Below, piece after piece: positions 8,218 to 14,396 of a stretch of 24,275 bases of DNA. How positions within the stretch are numbered: the stretch's first letter is position 1; each line of letters begins with the position of its first letter. Source of the stretch: Porticoccus sp047635255 (GTDB taxonomy: Bacteria > Pseudomonadota > Gammaproteobacteria > Pseudomonadales > Porticoccaceae). Made by a program: the position numbers and the translations under genes. The stretch covers positions 1 to 24,275 of the forward strand of contig JBLIIR010000014.1 in assembly GCA_047635255.1 (NCBI GenBank). Direction: 5' to 3'. The notes beneath the pieces are model-generated. The model saw nothing but the letters and a program-made list of their open reading frames with translations, did not search any database and had not been told where the DNA came from.

Positions 8218-8727
8218 CTATTTATTTAGGGTCAATACTTGCTGGTGGTAAAAGAGGGCCAGTCTAGCTGATTTGTTTAGCGCCCTAACCGATAATGTTG
8301 CCCCTGTAATACCATCAATATATTGGTCTAATTTATAGTCAGACGTCATTTTTACATTCTTATACTGATTCGTAAATGATGGATAGCGTACCTCCCATCC
8401 GCGTGTTTCCCTAAAAGCTAGAACTTTCACATGCTGTATATGAAAATTCTCCAGAGTTCCGTTTACCAAGATACCAATAGTGATGGGTTTCTCTTTTCCA
8501 ATTTCTTCAAATATCCAAGCAGTTTTTTCGCCTTCCTGATAGTACCTAACACGCATTCCTCTGACAATGCGACCAAGAATTTCACTTGATTGATTTTTTA
8601 CTTCCGGGGTCAGCCAAAGTGATTTAGCTTCAAGTGTTGATGAATTAAAATGTTCAGATAAAAAATCGGGGGTCGTTTGATAGGTTTTACTATGTGTATT
8701 GCTTGAGATTAAAACAGAGAGAGCCAT
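8218..8727 (-). CDS. Periplasmic FMN-binding domain protein (covalent flavinylation motif)
   Basis: The C-terminal part carries DGITGAT, the motif whose Thr is linked to FMN by the periplasmic flavin transferase ApbE (as in NqrC and RnfG). The protein is therefore a predicted one-domain covalent flavoprotein. No apbE is in the window. The start is unsure. The frame is open back to 8889 inside the porin gene. From the ATG at 8727 the protein is 169 residues with a short hydrophobic start (MALSVLISS). A GTG at 8748 would give a better hydrophobic segment, and a still earlier start would add the basic residues KRKGAKTK in front of it. The 8735-8766 terminator lies within that upstream coding possibility, and no Shine-Dalgarno is seen before 8727. 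It sits between the porin and the PepSY gene. The likely role is electron transfer at the periplasmic face; the acceptor is unknown. Confidence 0.75.
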   Translation of the reverse strand: MALSVLISSNTHSKTYQTTPDFLSEHFNSSTLEAKSLWLTPEVKNQSSEILGRIVRGMRVRYYQEGEKTAWIFEEIGKEKPITIGILVNGTLENFHIQHVKVLAFRETRGWEVRYPSFTNQYKNVKMTSDYKLDQYIDGITGATLSVRALNKSARLALFYHQQVLTLNK

Positions 8728-8734
8728 GCATAGA

Positions 8735-8766
8735 AAAACGAAAGCCACATGCGTGGCTTTCGTTTT
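8735..8766 (-). terminator. Strong hairpin terminator between porin and FMN-binding gene
   Basis: An exact inverted repeat, 8735-8748 against 8753-8766 with a 4-base loop, gives a 14-bp stem whose core is CGAAAGCCAC and whose outer part is A/T tracts, so it could terminate in either direction. It lies about 55 bases past the porin stop. Read on the minus strand, its T tract ends about 8 bases before the ATG at 8727, leaving no room for a new promoter, so the downstream genes would depend on readthrough or on a promoter inside the porin gene. Confidence 0.8.
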
Positions 8767-8821
8767 AGCACCCTTTCTTTTGAATGGCAGTAGATCTATA
8801 TTTTTAAAAGTAACGCTAATC

Positions 8822-10042
8822 TTAGAAACTCCAACCAACGCCAGCGTTGTAACCTTTATACTCTGTTCCGCTATCATTGTCTTGATCAAAATAGTCTACC
8901 TTAACCACGACTCGATCATGTATCCAGTAGTTGAAACCAACGTCCATTTGTTTTTTCTCTGAATTCGTATTTCCACCAGCAGTATTATCATACTGGTTGA
9001 ATCGAACAAAAACACCCAGCTTATCTGTCAGCTGAAAGGATGGCTCAATAAAAAATCCTTCCTGCTCGTCAGCACCTACTGTTATGGCCTCGATTTTATC
9101 GTCAATATCCCAATGTGCATATAGCGCTCTTAAGCCGAAAGGACCCTTTCTATATGTGCCGTGAGCTTCTATTAGCATAGCATCAACACCACTTTCGTTA
9201 GCTACTTTTGTTCCCTGCCAGATATCTGACTGGTACTGAACAGTAGTTGCCAACTCAAGGCCCGGTATTCCGGTGTATTTCAGACGGGCTGTGTAGGCAA
9301 GATCGTCGCCTTTAGCCTTCCCAACTTTTTGGCGACCATCTCGGATCTTATAGTCACTCTCTGTTGGGTCTATGTAAAGTCCAGAGTGAACTCCTGCGTC
9401 GTAACTCAGACCTTCTGCAATCTGCCCGCTAAGCATCGCTCCTCCTTCCCACCAGGTAGACGGAATAATATTTTTTTCAACTGGATTACGTTCTACACCA
9501 TAAAAGGTCTCGGGCTCATGAGTCTCATTTAGTATCCCAACGGGGATCAAAAACACACCTCCTTTAACTCTGTGATTTTCAGCATAGTCGTATTCAATAT
9601 AAGCTTGTTCTATCTCAACCTCACCCGGTTTGCCTTCACCAGCAATGCTGTGTTCGATCTCGAATTCTGAGAAGAATCTTAGCTTATCGTTGTATTGGTG
9701 GCCTGCAAACAATACAAATCTATGTAGGTCAAATTCATCTTTTGATGATGTTGAATTATCAGAGCTATGATTGTTATAGTGAAGTTCTCCATAGCCCCCT
9801 ATGCTTGTCTTGCTAGCCCACTCAGCTAACTTTGCTGCTGGACCTGATGTGACTTCTTCCACAGCAACAAACGCAGATTCAGTTTTGGCGTCGTTTTCAG
9901 AGAGACCTTTTTTCAGACTGTTTATTTCTGCTTGTTGTGCTTGTATTAACTCCCACATCTTATCCAAGCTCGGTTGTGAATCGGCTTCTGCTGCAAAAGC
10001 AACAGATAGAATTAACCCAGCTATAATTGCACCCTTTAACAT
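8822..10042 (-). CDS. Outer-membrane porin, phosphate-selective O/P-like (OprO/OprP superfamily)
   Basis: A 406-residue beta-barrel protein. It has a signal peptide (MLKGAIIAGLILSVAFAAEA), a short coiled-coil-like segment (MWELIQAQQAEINSLKKGL, about 29-47) typical of this porin group, then SIGGYGELHYN opening the barrel, and many alternating aromatic strands ending in GWSF with the terminal Phe used for barrel assembly. FFSEFEIEHS, the EIEQAYIEYD region and GVFLIPVGILNETHEP match the porin O/P family pattern. The ATG has a strong AGGAG ribosome site. It is the first gene of the unit that continues into the FMN-binding and PepSY genes, and is divergent from the small His/Cys protein and the receptor. 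The promoter at 10125-10153 overlaps a Fur-type box, so iron repression is likely. The substrate cannot be read from the sequence; the family name does not prove phosphate. Confidence 0.85.
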   Translation of the reverse strand: MLKGAIIAGLILSVAFAAEADSQPSLDKMWELIQAQQAEINSLKKGLSENDAKTESAFVAVEEVTSGPAAKLAEWASKTSIGGYGELHYNNHSSDNSTSSKDEFDLHRFVLFAGHQYNDKLRFFSEFEIEHSIAGEGKPGEVEIEQAYIEYDYAENHRVKGGVFLIPVGILNETHEPETFYGVERNPVEKNIIPSTWWEGGAMLSGQIAEGLSYDAGVHSGLYIDPTESDYKIRDGRQKVGKAKGDDLAYTARLKYTGIPGLELATTVQYQSDIWQGTKVANESGVDAMLIEAHGTYRKGPFGLRALYAHWDIDDKIEAITVGADEQEGFFIEPSFQLTDKLGVFVRFNQYDNTAGGNTNSEKKQMDVGFNYWIHDRVVVKVDYFDQDNDSGTEYKGYNAGVGWSF

Positions 10043-10124
10043 ACATACTCCTTTTTTTATTATTTTCCAGTACCCGATGGTTTGCTAGCGCAAAAACTGA
10101 TTGTCTTGCAGAGCCATTTCCATG

Positions 10125-10153
10125 ACTATACCTTATCTAAATGCAAATGAGAA
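10125..10153 (-). promoter_or_regulatory. Predicted sigma-70 promoter of the porin unit
   Basis: On the minus strand, TTCTCA (10148-10153) and TATAGT (10125-10130) are separated by exactly 17 bases, about 80 bases before the porin start. The -35 hexamer lies inside the Fur-type box, the usual arrangement for repression. Confidence 0.55.
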
Positions 10154-10175
10154 TAGTTATCATTATCATTATTAT
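10145..10175. promoter_or_regulatory. Fur-type operator in the divergent intergenic region
   Basis: The core TGAGAATaGTTATCA (10148-10162) is a 7-1-7 inverted repeat close to the Fur consensus TGAnAAT-n-ATTnTCA. It continues into CATTATCATTATTATTA, giving overlapping GATAAT-type hexamers on the minus strand. It lies between the porin and the small-protein/receptor genes, so it can control both sides. No Zur-like palindrome (GTTATA-n-TATAAC) was seen nearby. Binding is inferred from sequence similarity only. Confidence 0.75.
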
Positions 10176-10283
10176 TATTTTTTAGAAAATAATATTGATG
10201 TTCATTTTTTATTGAAAAAAGAATGCGATTGGCTTACTGTGGCGGCCCTGTATTTTTCGAGTTGCTGGATTAATTAGCCTGTC

Positions 10284-10565
10284 ATGACAAATAAGAAGAT
10301 TTTACTATTAGCTGCGTTCTTTTTTAGCTTTGCTTTTAACGTGCATGCAAGTACAGCGCACGGTATTGAGCATTTTGGCTATGATCATGGCGATTCCGTT
10401 GAATGCCATGATTGCAACCTAAGGCAACAAGCAGCCCAGCTACTTAATCCTCTAGAATTTTCTGATTTTAGCCTATTAATTTTTTCAGCCCCCAAAAGTG
10501 ATATCTACGAAGACAGTCAAATGTTTCGCAGACTATTGCTGACAAAGCAACCCCAAGCCCCATAA
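10284..10565 (+). CDS. Small exported His/Cys-rich protein
   Basis: A 93-residue protein. Residues 1-22 form a clear signal peptide (KKK-type N-region is short: MTNKK, then LLLAAFFFSFAF, cleavage likely after VHA). The mature N-terminus is dense in potential metal ligands: HGIEHFGYDHGDSVECHDC, with three His and two Cys. The rest is unremarkable and ends PQAP. The family is not recognised with certainty; similar small His/Cys periplasmic proteins occur next to zinc or copper transport genes and are sometimes called zinc chaperones. It is followed 64 bases later by the receptor gene on the same strand and lies just downstream of the Fur-type box. A periplasmic metal-binding accessory to the receptor is inferred. 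The ribosome site is weak, but the signal peptide supports this start. Confidence 0.7.
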   Translation: MTNKKILLLAAFFFSFAFNVHASTAHGIEHFGYDHGDSVECHDCNLRQQAAQLLNPLEFSDFSLLIFSAPKSDIYEDSQMFRRLLLTKQPQAP

Positions 10566-10629
10566 GCAATTCCTAGAAGTAAAACTTAGTTTAATTATTT
10601 TTAGCTAAATTCTTTATAGGAATATTACT

Positions 10630-12723
10630 ATGCGTCATTTTATGTTGTGCATTCTTGCGGTGTGCTTTTCAGCACATGCTGAGAACGTCAAAATTAATAT
10701 ACAAGAAATACCAGTAACAGCGAATCCGTTCAATTTATCTTCTAGCGAGATAGTCACCCCGGTACAGATAATCAGTAACAGGGACTTAAGAAAAAATAGC
10801 TCTGCTTCTCTTGGGAGAAATTTAAAAAACATACCAGGTATAAGCAATAGCGGGTGGGGTGATGCCATTGGTCGACCAGTTATCCGTGGAATGGATGGCA
10901 ATCGAATCAAAATCCTTAATAATGGCATGGAGGTGAATGATGTTTCTGCTATGTCAGGCGATCATCCTGTAGGCGTAGATGCTTTATCTGCAGATCAAAT
11001 TGAGATCATAAAAGGTCCTGCATCTGTGATTTATGGAGGGGGCTCTGTTGGCGGAACCATCAATGTCATTGACCATGCTATTGATGATGAGGTCACTAAA
11101 GGGCTTCATGGCGTCTATGATTTCAATCATGGCGGTTCTCTTAGAGAAACCACAAACTCGCTTTCAGCAGATTATGGTTTTGAAAACATTATGCTGCATT
11201 TTGATGGATTTAAACGTGACAGCAAGAACCTAAAGATACCTGGCGACTCGGTATCATCCAAGCTCAGCAAATCAAGGGCAGCAGAGGGCGAACCCCTTGC
11301 CAGGTCAGCTAATGGCAAAAATACACTCAATAGTTCATATAATGACAGTCAAGGAGGCTCTCTTGGAGCGTCCTACATCTTCGATGATGGATACACTGGT
11401 TTTTCATACAAGGGCTATGATCTGGAATACGGTAATCCAATTGAAGATGGCGCAATGATAGATGTTGAGTCAGATAGGTATAATTATGCATACCAAATAG
11501 ATAACCTCCGGCCTGGCATCGATAGCCTAAAGTTTGATACAAGTTATACTGACTATGAACATAGCGAACTAGAGCCAAGTGGTGAAGTCGCTACTCAGTT
11601 CTTAAGAAACACCTATGAGGGGAAAATTGAGTTAACTCATTCTCTGATTAGTCAAGCAAAAGGTATTGTCGGCGTTGATTTTGGGGCATCGAGATTTACT
11701 AAAAATCTTGGTGATCCAATGATCGCAAATAACGATTCCAAAAATATATCATTATATATGTTGGAAAAGTTTTCTTTTAGCAACCAAGAGCTTACATTGG
11801 GTCTGAGGCAAGGCTATGTCAAATATAATGGCAATGATTTTGTGAGTGATGATGGATGTACTCAGGACTACACAGAAGTCAGTGATTGTGTAGCTTCTGG
11901 TGGAGTCGAAAACTCAACTAGCTTCGAGGACTCTGAAAAAACATTTCAGACTTCAAATATATCCCTAGGAACAAAGATGCAGTTAAGACCTGACTTGTCG
12001 CTGGGTGTTACTTTGAGTCATATACAAAGAGCGCCTGCTTACGAGGAATTATTTGCATATGGTCACCATCATGCGACAGAAACAATTGAACAGGGAGATA
12101 GAGGTCTTAGTGAAGAGCGCTCAAATTCATTGGATGTGACGCTAGAATGGGTTGGTAAAGATAAAGAATTTACCTTCTCTCCTTACTATACCCGCTTTAA
12201 TAGTTATATAGCCTTGTTGAATTCTGGGCAGACTCAAAAACATCTCCATGAGGGCGAAGAAGAAAGTGAAGGTATTGGAGTTTATAAATATCAAAATATC
12301 CCAGCTGAATTTTATGGCTTTGAGTTCCAGGGTGGTTTTGACTTAACTAAAAACTATAAGTTAAGTATTTGGGGTGATTATGTCAGGGCTAAAAATAGAG
12401 ATGGAAGTGATGATTTACCCAGAATACCGCCACTCACTTTAGGCGCTGCTGTCTTTGCTAACTGGGGCGGCCTAACGAGTGATTTAAGTATGAGGCAAGT
12501 TTTTAATCAGAGCAAGATAGGCAAGTATGAGCTTAAAACTGATGATTATTTTGACCTTACGTTTAATCTAAATTATCAAATTCCTGCGAAAAAATCGGTA
12601 AGTATTTTTATTAAAGCTGAAAATTTACTTGATGAAGATATTAGAGACCACGCCTCATTCATAAAAGATCAGGTTTTATCTGGGGGAAGGTCAATCACAG
12701 GAGGAATTTCATATAGTTTTTAA
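10630..12723 (+). CDS. TonB-dependent outer-membrane receptor, ZnuD-like
   Basis: A 697-residue receptor. It has a signal peptide (1-17), a TonB-box-like EIPVTA near residue 27, a plug domain to about 150 containing RPVIRGMDGNRIKILNNGM, SGDHPVGVDALSADQIEIIKGPASVIYGGGSVGGTINVID, then a 22-strand barrel ending in ITGGISYSF. The plug and the segment APAYEELFAYGHHHATETIEQGD closely follow the pattern of Neisseria ZnuD and relatives, which import zinc (some have been tied to haem). Likely metal-contacting residues are in loops: YGHHH and HLHEGEEESEG. A Cys pair in DDGCTQDYTEVSDC may form a loop disulfide. AGGAA precedes the ATG. The gene follows the small His/Cys protein, is probably Fur-controlled, and would be energised by a TonB complex such as that at 1.8-3.5 kb. 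Zinc versus iron or haem is not settled. Confidence 0.88.
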   Translation: MRHFMLCILAVCFSAHAENVKINIQEIPVTANPFNLSSSEIVTPVQIISNRDLRKNSSASLGRNLKNIPGISNSGWGDAIGRPVIRGMDGNRIKILNNGMEVNDVSAMSGDHPVGVDALSADQIEIIKGPASVIYGGGSVGGTINVIDHAIDDEVTKGLHGVYDFNHGGSLRETTNSLSADYGFENIMLHFDGFKRDSKNLKIPGDSVSSKLSKSRAAEGEPLARSANGKNTLNSSYNDSQGGSLGASYIFDDGYTGFSYKGYDLEYGNPIEDGAMIDVESDRYNYAYQIDNLRPGIDSLKFDTSYTDYEHSELEPSGEVATQFLRNTYEGKIELTHSLISQAKGIVGVDFGASRFTKNLGDPMIANNDSKNISLYMLEKFSFSNQELTLGLRQGYVKYNGNDFVSDDGCTQDYTEVSDCVASGGVENSTSFEDSEKTFQTSNISLGTKMQLRPDLSLGVTLSHIQRAPAYEELFAYGHHHATETIEQGDRGLSEERSNSLDVTLEWVGKDKEFTFSPYYTRFNSYIALLNSGQTQKHLHEGEEESEGIGVYKYQNIPAEFYGFEFQGGFDLTKNYKLSIWGDYVRAKNRDGSDDLPRIPPLTLGAAVFANWGGLTSDLSMRQVFNQSKIGKYELKTDDYFDLTFNLNYQIPAKKSVSIFIKAENLLDEDIRDHASFIKDQVLSGGRSITGGISYSF

Positions 12724-12754
12724 AGAAATACGACTATAAGAAATTATTTCATAT

Positions 12755-12792
12755 TGCTCTACACGGGCCACTTTGGTTGTCTGTGTAGAGCA
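12755..12792. other. Inverted repeat after the receptor gene
   Basis: TGCTCTACAC (12755-12764) and its exact complement GTGTAGAGCA (12783-12792) form a 10-bp stem around an 18-base loop in which CCA/TGG can also pair. A T run follows about 12 bases later. It may be an atypical terminator for the receptor transcript, or a structured RNA element. Confidence 0.45.
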
Positions 12793-12873
12793 GGTAATGA
12801 TTATATTTTTTGAATGGATAATTGCTAGGAAAGAAATGGGTTTAGCGAAATCAATAAAAGAGCTAAAATACCG

Positions 12874-12891
12874 ATAGTTGAATTCAACTAT
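12874..12891. promoter_or_regulatory. 18-bp perfect palindrome upstream of grxD (candidate operator)
   Basis: ATAGTTGAATTCAACTAT is a perfect palindrome with no spacer, 33 bases before the grxD start and so within the promoter/leader. ATAGTTGA resembles the left arm of type 1 IscR sites, but the known type 1 site is longer (about 25 bp), so IscR is only a suggestion. Confidence 0.45.
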
Positions 12892-12923
12892 ATTATTTTG
12901 TTTCTTTCTGGAGATGTAAATTA

Positions 12924-13235
12924 ATGGATATTATGGATACCATTCGCGAGCAAATAGAAGAGAACTCTATTATTCTTTATATGAAAGGATCTCCAAATGC
13001 ACCGCAATGCGGTTTTTCTGCGCGCACTATAGAAGCACTCAATGCTTGCGGTGAGCGTTTTGCCTTTGTGGACATATTGACTAATCCAGAGATTCGATCG
13101 AATCTTCCTCTATATGGAAACTGGCCGACATTCCCCCAACTTTGGGTAAAAGGGGAGTTGATTGGAGGATGTGATATTATTGCAGAGATGCATGCAAAAG
13201 GTGAGCTAGCGCCGTTAATTAAAGAGGCATCCTAA
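12924..13235 (+). CDS. grxD: Monothiol glutaredoxin (Grx4 type)
   Basis: A 103-residue thioredoxin-fold protein with the monothiol CGFS motif at residues 29-32, preceded by MKGSPNAPQ, and the glutathione-contacting NWPTFPQLWVKGELIGGCDI. Grx4 proteins hold a glutathione-ligated [2Fe-2S] cluster with BolA partners and traffic iron-sulfur clusters. A GGAG ribosome site precedes the ATG. Length is slightly short of E. coli GrxD (115), mainly at the C-terminus. The peroxiredoxin follows 192 bases later. The 18-bp palindrome just upstream is a candidate control site. Confidence 0.94.
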   Translation: MDIMDTIREQIEENSIILYMKGSPNAPQCGFSARTIEALNACGERFAFVDILTNPEIRSNLPLYGNWPTFPQLWVKGELIGGCDIIAEMHAKGELAPLIKEAS

Positions 13236-13427
13236 GCTGCTTGATTTGGTTTCTGGCTCCAAGCGCAGACGGCGTAGTTTAGCTGTTAGTGTTTGCCTAT
13301 AAGTGCTATAGAAAATTACAATGAAACTGTCATCTTTGATAGTGTAATATTACCATTGTTATTTTGACAGGATGATGAGATAAATCAATGTCCTGGCTGT
13401 TTAATTACGACAAAAAGGAGTTTTATT

Positions 13428-14033
13428 ATGGGAGTATTAGTAGGCAAACAGGCCCCAGACTTCACTTCTGGTGCGGTACTGGCTAATGGTGAAATTGTTG
13501 ATGAATTTAACTTGCATACAACCATCAAAGGAAAGAAAGCGGTCATTTTCTTTTATCCTTTAGATTTTACATTTGTATGCCCTTCGGAATTAATTGCATT
13601 TGATCATCGTATCGAAGAATTTAAGAAACGAGGCGTTGAAGTAATAGGTGTTTCTATTGATTCTGTATTCACTCATAACGCATGGCGCAACACAGCGATT
13701 AATGATGGCGGTATTGGGCAGGTAAGATACCCGCTGGTTGCTGACATGAAGCATGAAATTTGCCAAGCTTACGATGTTGAGTTTGGAGATGCTGGAGTTG
13801 CTTTCCGTGGCTCATTCTTGATTGGTGAAGACGGTATTGTGTATCATCAAATCGTTAATCATTTGGCATTAGGGCGTGATATCGATGAAATGCTTCGTAT
13901 TATTGATGCTTTAAGTTTTCATCAAGAACATGGCGAAGTATGTCCAGCTGGCTGGAAAGATGGCGATAAGGGTATGGCGGCATCTTCTGATGGGGTTGCA
14001 TCTTATTTGGCAGAAAATGCAGATAAGCTTTAA
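13428..14033 (+). CDS. Typical 2-Cys peroxiredoxin (Prx1/AhpC family)
   Basis: A 201-residue thiol peroxidase reducing hydrogen peroxide and organic peroxides in the cytoplasm. The peroxidatic Cys51 is in FYPLDFTFVCPSEL and the resolving Cys172 is in GEVCPAGW. The GGIG segment corresponds to the GGLG motif linked to sensitivity to over-oxidation. RGSFLIGEDG and the catalytic Arg in AWRNTA region are also present. AAAGGAG before the ATG is a strong ribosome site. A classic terminator follows at 14091-14118, and the neighbouring grxD suggests a redox theme. In Pseudomonas, a similar peroxidase also lies near rnt, pyrC and argG. Confidence 0.94.
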   Translation: MGVLVGKQAPDFTSGAVLANGEIVDEFNLHTTIKGKKAVIFFYPLDFTFVCPSELIAFDHRIEEFKKRGVEVIGVSIDSVFTHNAWRNTAINDGGIGQVRYPLVADMKHEICQAYDVEFGDAGVAFRGSFLIGEDGIVYHQIVNHLALGRDIDEMLRIIDALSFHQEHGEVCPAGWKDGDKGMAASSDGVASYLAENADKL

Positions 14034-14090
14034 TTTCGACAGACAAAATTAAAGTTTATATTTTCAAGCTATTTGGGAATACTATAAAAA

Positions 14091-14118
14091 CCGCAGAAAA
14101 ATATTCTGCGGTTTTTTT
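14091..14118 (+). terminator. Rho-independent terminator after peroxiredoxin
   Basis: CCGCAGAA (14091-14098) pairs with TTCTGCGG (14104-14111) around a 5-base loop, followed by seven T. An A run before the stem extends the pairing. It lies 58 bases past the peroxiredoxin stop. Confidence 0.92.
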
Positions 14119-14150
14119 GTTAGACAGATAACTATTTTTTGGAGATCCCA

Positions 14151-14357
14151 GTGTCTATAGAAAGAATAATCGAGTTGGAAACTAAGCTAGCCTACCAAGA
14201 AGACACTATTCTTCAGCTCAACGATGTAGTGTGTCGACAGCAAAATCAGATCGATGCGCTGCTTGAGAGGTATGAGTTATTGGCCTCATCAACAAAGATA
14301 TTATCTGATAAATTTTTAGAAGAGCCTGAAGAAATCGTTAGACCCCCACACTACTAA
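14151..14357 (+). CDS. slyX: SlyX family protein
   Basis: A 68-residue protein predicted to be one long coiled coil: IERIIELETKLAYQEDTILQLNDVVCRQQNQIDALLERYELL, ending in the family's conserved RPPHY. Its function is unknown; the name comes from a location near slyD in enteric bacteria. The GTG start at 14151 was chosen because GGAG lies about 7 bases upstream and because it matches the family length of about 70. A TTG four codons earlier would overlap that ribosome site. It lies 33 bases past the peroxiredoxin terminator and converges with maeB. Confidence 0.9.
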   Translation: MSIERIIELETKLAYQEDTILQLNDVVCRQQNQIDALLERYELLASSTKILSDKFLEEPEEIVRPPHY

Positions 14358-14376
14358 ATAATTGTGTTGTCACTCT

Positions 14377-14396
14377 AGCTAAGATTTATCTTAGCT
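14377..14396. other. Hairpin at the slyX/maeB convergence
   Basis: AGCTAAGA-TTTA-TCTTAGCT is a perfect 8-bp stem covering the maeB stop codon. No T tract follows on either strand, so it may slow transcription or protect 3' ends but is not a standard terminator. Confidence 0.4.

Noticed and set aside
8699..8962. Open frame on the plus strand across the terminator and the end of the porin gene
   Set aside because: It runs antisense to the porin and FMN-binding genes, lacks a ribosome site, and its composition is explained by the hairpin and the opposite strand.
13344..13353. GTAATATTAC palindrome upstream of the peroxiredoxin gene
   Set aside because: Short and AT-rich; expected by chance, and no match to OxyR or another known operator.
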